Both the position numbers and the translations under genes were made by a program. Below the pieces are notes generated by a model. The model did no database searches. It was not told the DNA's origin and saw nothing but the letters and a program-made list of their open reading frames with translations. Shown here piece after piece: positions 59,068 to 64,000 of a stretch of DNA of 64,000 nt (the stretch's first letter is position 1; each line of letters starts with the position of its first letter). This DNA is from an uncultured Oscillospiraceae bacterium (GTDB taxonomy: Bacteria > Bacillota > Clostridia > Oscillospirales > Acutalibacteraceae). The DNA lies in assembly GCA_900552265.1 (NCBI GenBank), contig URZE01000001.1, positions 62,001-126,000 of the forward strand. Direction: 5' to 3'.

Positions 59068-60321
59068 TTAAACAACCTTTTTGTTTTCATATAAATCCAT
59101 ACCTTTTACAACTACAAAATCTCCCGGCTGCAGATATTTCTCATCCGTGGATTCTTCTGCGCTATAGGAACATATAACTTCGGAAGAATTTACAAAAATA
59201 GGATTTACTTTTTTAAACTTCAAATATCCACTTAACTTGACATATACTCCGGATTGAAAAATGCCAGTTTCATCTGAATATTTGTGTATCGCATCTTTAT
59301 TTATCTTTAATCCACTGTATTCTCCAATATTAATTTTGAAATTTTCCTTACGCAACAAAGCTAATTCTTTATTCATGTAATCGCAAGAAATTATCACAAT
59401 ATAATCATCAGGATTAGACTTTTTTACTACAGACTCAACTTTACACGGAATATTGAACGCAAAATTAGATGAAGGTATATCCATTTTAGCTTCCTGTCCG
59501 ATTTTTACTCGATTTGCATCTTCAGAACTTACTAAACAAACAGCATACCAAGTTTCTGACTTTATTATTTTTCCAAGTGTATTACTTTGTAAATTGTCTG
59601 AACTTATATTTTCAAAATCAAAATTTTTTAAATCTGAAGAAATAAGGTGTTTGTAATCCACAACATTTTCATATCCGTCCGTATGACTCATAAAATCTCC
59701 GGAATCAGGAGCATTAATACACGAAATACTTTTCGAAGAAAGAGATAATAATTTGTTTTTTTCATCTCTGAGTTTTTGAAGTCTATCGTCCAAATTTACA
59801 TCTTTTCCTAATATAATTTGTTTTTCATTAAGCAAATATAATATATTCCTTTTGATTTTTGCAGATTCTGAAATCTGGAAATCGCCTAATGAAGTAAGAA
59901 GATTTTTTATTTCATTATTTATTTCTCCATTTATAAAATTTATACCTTTAAATATATTATACTTTGAGAAATTAAGTTTTTCTAAAATTTCAATTTCTTT
60001 ATTTACTTCATCAATTCTATAACTGATTTTAGCTTCTTCAGAATTACTATAAACCTCAGCTAAAATATCATTTTTGGATATTTTTTCTCCATCACTTAAC
60101 AAATATTTCAAATTATTTGGATTAAATTTTGAACTATCTAAAACTTCTTCATCTCGTATAATTACCCCTACAGTCTCTATCGTGTCTTTAACTGTATCAA
60201 ACTCTGTTTGTTCTGATTCCACACCACACAGTTTGTTAAGCGTAAAGCGAAACGCAGTCCACAACACAAGCGAACTGCAAAAACACAATACTAATGTTTT
60301 TTTTAATTTCCTATTTTTCAT
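59068..60321 (-). CDS. HlyD-like membrane-fusion/adaptor protein
   Basis: The 417-residue protein has an N-terminal membrane helix (about 8-25), then a beta-barrel/lipoyl-like and coiled-coil arrangement (TIETVGVIIRDEEV, KISKNDILAEVYS, helical 100-210), followed by a barrel region with AVCLVSSEDANRVKIGQEAKMDI. This resembles the HlyD-family proteins often encoded between miaA/mutL and sepF in Oscillospirales. No exporter is adjacent. A division- or envelope-related role by context is inference. It starts two bases after miaA ends. Confidence 0.75.
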   Translation of the reverse strand: MKNRKLKKTLVLCFCSSLVLWTAFRFTLNKLCGVESEQTEFDTVKDTIETVGVIIRDEEVLDSSKFNPNNLKYLLSDGEKISKNDILAEVYSNSEEAKISYRIDEVNKEIEILEKLNFSKYNIFKGINFINGEINNEIKNLLTSLGDFQISESAKIKRNILYLLNEKQIILGKDVNLDDRLQKLRDEKNKLLSLSSKSISCINAPDSGDFMSHTDGYENVVDYKHLISSDLKNFDFENISSDNLQSNTLGKIIKSETWYAVCLVSSEDANRVKIGQEAKMDIPSSNFAFNIPCKVESVVKKSNPDDYIVIISCDYMNKELALLRKENFKINIGEYSGLKINKDAIHKYSDETGIFQSGVYVKLSGYLKFKKVNPIFVNSSEVICSYSAEESTDEKYLQPGDFVVVKGMDLYENKKVV

Positions 60322-60323
60322 AG

Positions 60324-61271
60324 TTATCCCTTAAATTCACTCAAAAACTTATTTACTATATCGCAGGATTTTTCAAAAATTTTCGAAAACTCTTTATATT
60401 CATCACAGTATATCCAGTTAATTTCTTTATCTTTTCTGAACCATGTAAGCTGTCTTTTAGCATATCTGCGGGTTGCTCGCTTCAAATTTTCTTTTGCACA
60501 GTCTATGCTACAATTTCCTTCAATAAAATCAAGAAGTTCTTTATACCCTATCGCCGATTTTGCAGTTTTACCGATTTTCATCACCGATATATTTTTCACT
60601 TCGTCTATTATTCCGGATTCAAACATGTTATCTACTCTATTGTTTATTCTCTCATATAAAATATCTCGATTTTTAAAATTCAAACCTATTTTACAGGTTT
60701 TATAAGGAGAAGGAATTTTATGAGAATTTTCAACCTGCTCAGATATAGGATAACCCGCTGAATAAAAAAATTCAATCGCTCTTTTGAGCCTTTTTAAATC
60801 GTTAACATGAATTTTTTCAGCACTTTTTATATCTATTTTCTTTAAAATTTCCATAAGTTCAAAATTATCAAGCCTGGTAAGATCAATATTCGATTTTTTT
60901 AAATTACTTTCATTAAAATCATACTCTGTATTTTTTAAAACCGAATCTATGTAAAGTCCGGTTCCTCCCACCATGAAAGGCAATTTATTTTTTTCTAAAA
61001 TTTTATTTATACATTCCGAAGCTAAAATTTTAAATTTTGCCGTACTGAATTCTTCTTTTACCGATAAAATATTTACCATATGATGTTTTACTTTTTTCAT
61101 CTGACACGGTGTAGGTTTGGCTGTAGATATTTCAAATTCTTTATATACTTGCATTGAATCTCCGGAAACTATCTCTCCTCCGAATTTTTCAGCAAGCTTC
61201 ACTCCCAATTCTGTTTTCCCGGAAGCAGTAGGACCTATTATTGTAATTAAAGGTTTGAGTTTATCAGACAT
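60324..61271 (-). CDS. miaA: tRNA dimethylallyltransferase
   Basis: The 315-residue enzyme adds an isopentenyl group to A37 of tRNAs reading U-starting codons. It has the P-loop IIGPTASGKTELG, GEIVSGDSMQVYK with the catalytic Asp, FMVGGTGLYIDSV and a C-terminal ATRRYAKRQLTWFRKD. It is three bases downstream of mutL in a mutS-mutL-miaA operon. It uses the DMAPP made by the IspH pathway at the other end of the window. No hfq follows. Confidence 0.96.
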   Translation of the reverse strand: MSDKLKPLITIIGPTASGKTELGVKLAEKFGGEIVSGDSMQVYKEFEISTAKPTPCQMKKVKHHMVNILSVKEEFSTAKFKILASECINKILEKNKLPFMVGGTGLYIDSVLKNTEYDFNESNLKKSNIDLTRLDNFELMEILKKIDIKSAEKIHVNDLKRLKRAIEFFYSAGYPISEQVENSHKIPSPYKTCKIGLNFKNRDILYERINNRVDNMFESGIIDEVKNISVMKIGKTAKSAIGYKELLDFIEGNCSIDCAKENLKRATRRYAKRQLTWFRKDKEINWIYCDEYKEFSKIFEKSCDIVNKFLSEFKG

Positions 61272-61274
61272 TTT

Positions 61275-63281
61275 TTACATCCTTCCAAACTGCTTTTCAA
61301 TAAATTTTTTTGTTATAGGAACAAAAACAGGTCTACCGTGAGGACAATATTTTATGTTGGGATTATCCAAAAGTGTTTGTACAAGACAACATATTTCTTC
61401 GGGAGAACTTCCTTTTCCTCCCTTTATAGCGCAACGGCATGCTATGTTGTGGTATAACCAATCTAATTTTTTCGTATCTAAACATTTTTTATTATCTTTT
61501 ATATAATTAGCAATTTCACAAACGGAATTCGGTATTTCTTCTATATCCATATACATTGGAGCACTCCTGACAATAACACTTCCACTTCCAAAATCATTTA
61601 TTTCATAACCTATTTTCGAAATTATATCTAAATTTTCCACAATAGCAGAATATTCATCTTTTTCCATAGTCACAATGCAAGGTTCCAAAAGTATTTGTGA
61701 TTCTTTTCCGCCACCATTATTTTTCAGCTTTTCAAAAATAATTCTTTCGTGAGCGGCATGTTTGTCTATCAAAATCATTTCTTTTTGATATTGAGCAATT
61801 ATATAACAGTCAAAAATCTCACCAATAATTTTTATATCATTACCTAATGAATTTTTTAATAAAGAAAAAGAATTTTCAGTATCTTGCGATTCGTTTAAGA
61901 CAGATTCGGAAGAATTTACAGAATCTTTTTTACTTTGAGAGCTCACATAAAATTCTTTGGATTTTTCGAATTTTTCAGGATAAACTTTACCAACTGATTC
62001 TATCTTATTAAAATTCACTTCTTTAGAAACTACTTTTTCATCATCAGAGGAAACATAAGGTTTAGATGTTATTACTTCTTTTTTTTGAATTCCTCTAAAG
62101 TTAGGTTGAACGATATTTTCAATTTTTTCATTTTTATCTACAGAAAAATTCTTTACAGCGCTTTTTGAAATGTTACTCTGTTCATTTGTTTTTAAATTAT
62201 TTTGCTTAGTAGAGGTAGGTTTAATGTCGAAAAGTGAAAATGAATCACTCATTCTCATAGATGCCGATGCACCGCCAAATCCTGAAGAATTATTCACAAA
62301 CATCAAGGCAGATTTAACGGCATAATATACGGCTTCGAAAACGGATTTTTCATTGGCAAACTTTATTTCTGTTTTAGCCGGATGAACGTTGACATCAACC
62401 ATTTCGGGAGGAACATCTATATATAAAACGCAATACGGAAACTTCCCTACCATAACAGAATTTTTAAATCCTTCCTCCAAAGCAGCAGAACCAACTTTAC
62501 TTTTAACAAATCTTTTATTTACGAAAAAATTTTGCATACTGCGACTCGATTTTGAACAAGTGGGTTTACCTATAAATCCTGTAATTTTCACGCAATTGAG
62601 CTCATAATCCACAGGAATCATTCCATCAAAAAAATCTTTTCCATAAACTGAATATATAGCTGAAGATATTTTTTTATCTCCGGGAGTATATAAAACTTCT
62701 TTTCCTTCACGTATAAACTTAAACGATATTTCAGGGTGAGAAAGCGCAAGTTTATCTACGACCAAAGCACAATTATTGGCTTCAGCTACATCTTTTTTTA
62801 AAAATTTCATACGAGCAGGAGTATTATAAAACATATCTCTGACTATTATAGAAGTACCGTTGGAACAGCCATAATCTTCTATTTTACCACTCACACCCGC
62901 ATCTATATAAAAATGTGTGCCCTCAGGTTCTTCTTTAGATTTTGTAATTACCTCTACTCTTGAAACAGAACATATCGAAGCTAATGCCTCCCCTCGAAAT
63001 CCAAGTGAAGAAATTTCATTTAAATCTTCCGCATTTTTAAGTTTACTTGTTGCATGACGAAGAAATGCGTTTTTTACATCATCACGATATATTCCGCTTC
63101 CATTATCGGAAACTTTTATAAATTTAATTCCTCCGCATTTTATTTCTGCGGTTATTCGTGTCGCTCCCGAATCTATAGAATTTTCAAGAAGTTCTTTAAG
63201 AACCGACGCAGGACGTTCCACAACTTCTCCGGCAGCAATAAGCTGAGCGGTTTGTTTATTTAATACGTTTATTTTTTTCAT
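61275..63281 (-). CDS. mutL: DNA mismatch repair protein MutL
   Basis: The 668-residue protein has an N-terminal GHKL ATPase (ELLENSIDSGAT, DNGSGI, GFRGEALAS), a low-complexity Ser/Lys/Asn/Glu linker (about 350-470) and a C-terminal dimerisation/endonuclease domain. The nuclease motif is present as DKHAAHERIIFE (usually DQHAAHER), with CPHGRPVF at the end, so it is probably a nicking MutL as in bacteria lacking MutH. It is 24 bases downstream of mutS. Confidence 0.96.
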   Translation of the reverse strand: MKKINVLNKQTAQLIAAGEVVERPASVLKELLENSIDSGATRITAEIKCGGIKFIKVSDNGSGIYRDDVKNAFLRHATSKLKNAEDLNEISSLGFRGEALASICSVSRVEVITKSKEEPEGTHFYIDAGVSGKIEDYGCSNGTSIIVRDMFYNTPARMKFLKKDVAEANNCALVVDKLALSHPEISFKFIREGKEVLYTPGDKKISSAIYSVYGKDFFDGMIPVDYELNCVKITGFIGKPTCSKSSRSMQNFFVNKRFVKSKVGSAALEEGFKNSVMVGKFPYCVLYIDVPPEMVDVNVHPAKTEIKFANEKSVFEAVYYAVKSALMFVNNSSGFGGASASMRMSDSFSLFDIKPTSTKQNNLKTNEQSNISKSAVKNFSVDKNEKIENIVQPNFRGIQKKEVITSKPYVSSDDEKVVSKEVNFNKIESVGKVYPEKFEKSKEFYVSSQSKKDSVNSSESVLNESQDTENSFSLLKNSLGNDIKIIGEIFDCYIIAQYQKEMILIDKHAAHERIIFEKLKNNGGGKESQILLEPCIVTMEKDEYSAIVENLDIISKIGYEINDFGSGSVIVRSAPMYMDIEEIPNSVCEIANYIKDNKKCLDTKKLDWLYHNIACRCAIKGGKGSSPEEICCLVQTLLDNPNIKYCPHGRPVFVPITKKFIEKQFGRM

Positions 63282-63305
63282 TTAAAAATACTCCAATTAT
63301 AAACT

Positions 63306-64000
63306 TTATACTTCACCGGCAAGTTTTATAAGTTCGTACAAAATATTCATGGATTCAATCGGCGTCAAAACACTTACATCAAGTTTTTTCAATTTTTCAA
63401 CTATTTCGTTTTCGGCTAAACAAGATTCTTTAAACTCCAGTTGAATGTTGTTTTCCTTTTTTACTTTGTCAATATTTTCAAAACTTATTTTACTTTTATC
63501 ATTTTCAATATTTTTCAAAATTTCTTTCGCTCTCGAAATCACACAGTTTGGTATTCCCGCAAGTTTAGCAACTTCTATTCCATAGCTCTCATCAGCCGCA
63601 CTCGGAATTATTCTACGCAAAAAAGTAATATCGTCTCCATTTTTCTTAACTGCTATACTGTAATTTTTCATATTCGAGTATTCGTCAGCCATGGAAGTAA
63701 GTTCATGATAATGCGTAGCAAACAGTGTTTTTGCACCGAGAGTTTTTGAATTAGCAACATACTCAAGAACAGCTCTGGCAATACTCATTCCATCAAAAGT
63801 AGAGGTTCCTCTCCCTATTTCATCAAGTATTAAAAGACTTTTTGAAGTGGCATTTTTAATAATTTCAGCAACTTCATTCATTTCTATCATAAATGTAGAC
63901 TGACCGGAAGCCAAATCATCTGAAGCCCCTATTCTGGTAAATATGCTGTCCACTATACCCACTTTTGCTTCGGATGCCGGAACAAAACTTCCTATTTGAG
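63306..64000 (-). CDS. mutS: DNA mismatch repair protein MutS, C-terminal part (partial)
   Basis: The open frame continues beyond the right edge; about 230 residues of the ATPase domain are present. Visible motifs are GSFVPASEAKVGIVDSIFTRIGAS split across the edge region, Walker B LLILDEIGRGTSTFDG, and FATHYHELT. MutS recognises mismatches and recruits MutL, encoded immediately downstream. The Walker A lies outside the window. Confidence 0.95.
   Translation of the reverse strand, partial: QIGSFVPASEAKVGIVDSIFTRIGASDDLASGQSTFMIEMNEVAEIIKNATSKSLLILDEIGRGTSTFDGMSIARAVLEYVANSKTLGAKTLFATHYHELTSMADEYSNMKNYSIAVKKNGDDITFLRRIIPSAADESYGIEVAKLAGIPNCVISRAKEILKNIENDKSKISFENIDKVKKENNIQLEFKESCLAENEIVEKLKKLDVSVLTPIESMNILYELIKLAGEV

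Noticed and set aside
58888..59094. 68-codon plus-strand frame between sepF and the HlyD-like gene
   Set aside because: No ribosome site; overlaps the end of the HlyD-like gene; typical AT-rich chance frame.

Overview
The window is AT-rich (roughly 30% GC by eye, not computed) and reads as a low-GC Gram-positive Clostridia chromosome, most like Oscillospirales/Acutalibacteraceae. The evidence is a Spo0A-type regulator, DivIVA and SepF, a MurE with the meso-diaminopimelate-type DNPR motif, ECF vitamin transporter S-components, PduL with AckA for acetate, and no outer-membrane genes. Several features suggest a host-associated lineage with some gene erosion (inference): a calpain-like cysteine protease, a secreted protein built on 50 unbroken pentapeptides, a truncated GlmU, a dead lipoprotein gene, scattered cell-wall and division genes, and unusual start codons.

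Layout. 0-2.2 kb: the end of ispH, then two double-glycine-leader peptides and a radical SAM/SPASM maturase (a RiPP-like cassette). 2.3-5.1 kb: an M24 peptidase, a ThiT-like S-component with a doubtful start, an amidase and two micro-ORFs. 5.5-12.1 kb: a divergent Spo0A, a Cache-HAMP-PP2C phosphatase and a large GLUG-type surface protein. 12.3-16.8 kb: a LiaF-like protein and a heterodimeric ABC exporter. 16.9-23.0 kb: housekeeping genes (DJ-1 family, glyA, DUF2752, trpS, murE, murF). 23.0-24.8 kb: the GYD-repeat protein. 24.9-29.5 kb: tRNA-Arg(CCU), ribU, pfkA, ackA, an HD protein and an M23/SpoIIQ-like protein. 29.9-31.0 kb: a pair of Nif11-like double-glycine peptides and a lipoprotein pseudogene. 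31.2-33.0 kb: an ABC-F gene behind a leader-peptide attenuator. 33.0-34.0 kb: the calpain-like protease.

34.1-44.5 kb is a mostly minus-strand housekeeping block: mnmA, ftsL-like, rsmH, pduL, nadK, tlyA, pth, prs, truncated glmU, a split transketolase and cdd. 44.6-48.4 kb holds a small membrane protein, two M16 peptidases and lgt. 48.4-52.0 kb holds corA, an opine dehydrogenase family gene and two small minus-strand genes. 52.1-64 kb holds rpe, a GHL10 protein, lspA, ileS, divIVA, sepF, a HlyD-like adaptor, miaA, mutL and the C-terminal part of mutS.

Together the metabolic genes describe sugar fermentation through phosphofructokinase and the non-oxidative pentose phosphate route, with acetate made by PduL and AckA and vitamins imported through ECF transporters. 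No CRISPR array, insertion sequence, rRNA gene, integrase or phage gene was seen. The features most worth a second look are the radical SAM peptide cassette, the matched Nif11-like peptide pair, the pentapeptide protein, the calpain-like protease and the ABC-F attenuator.
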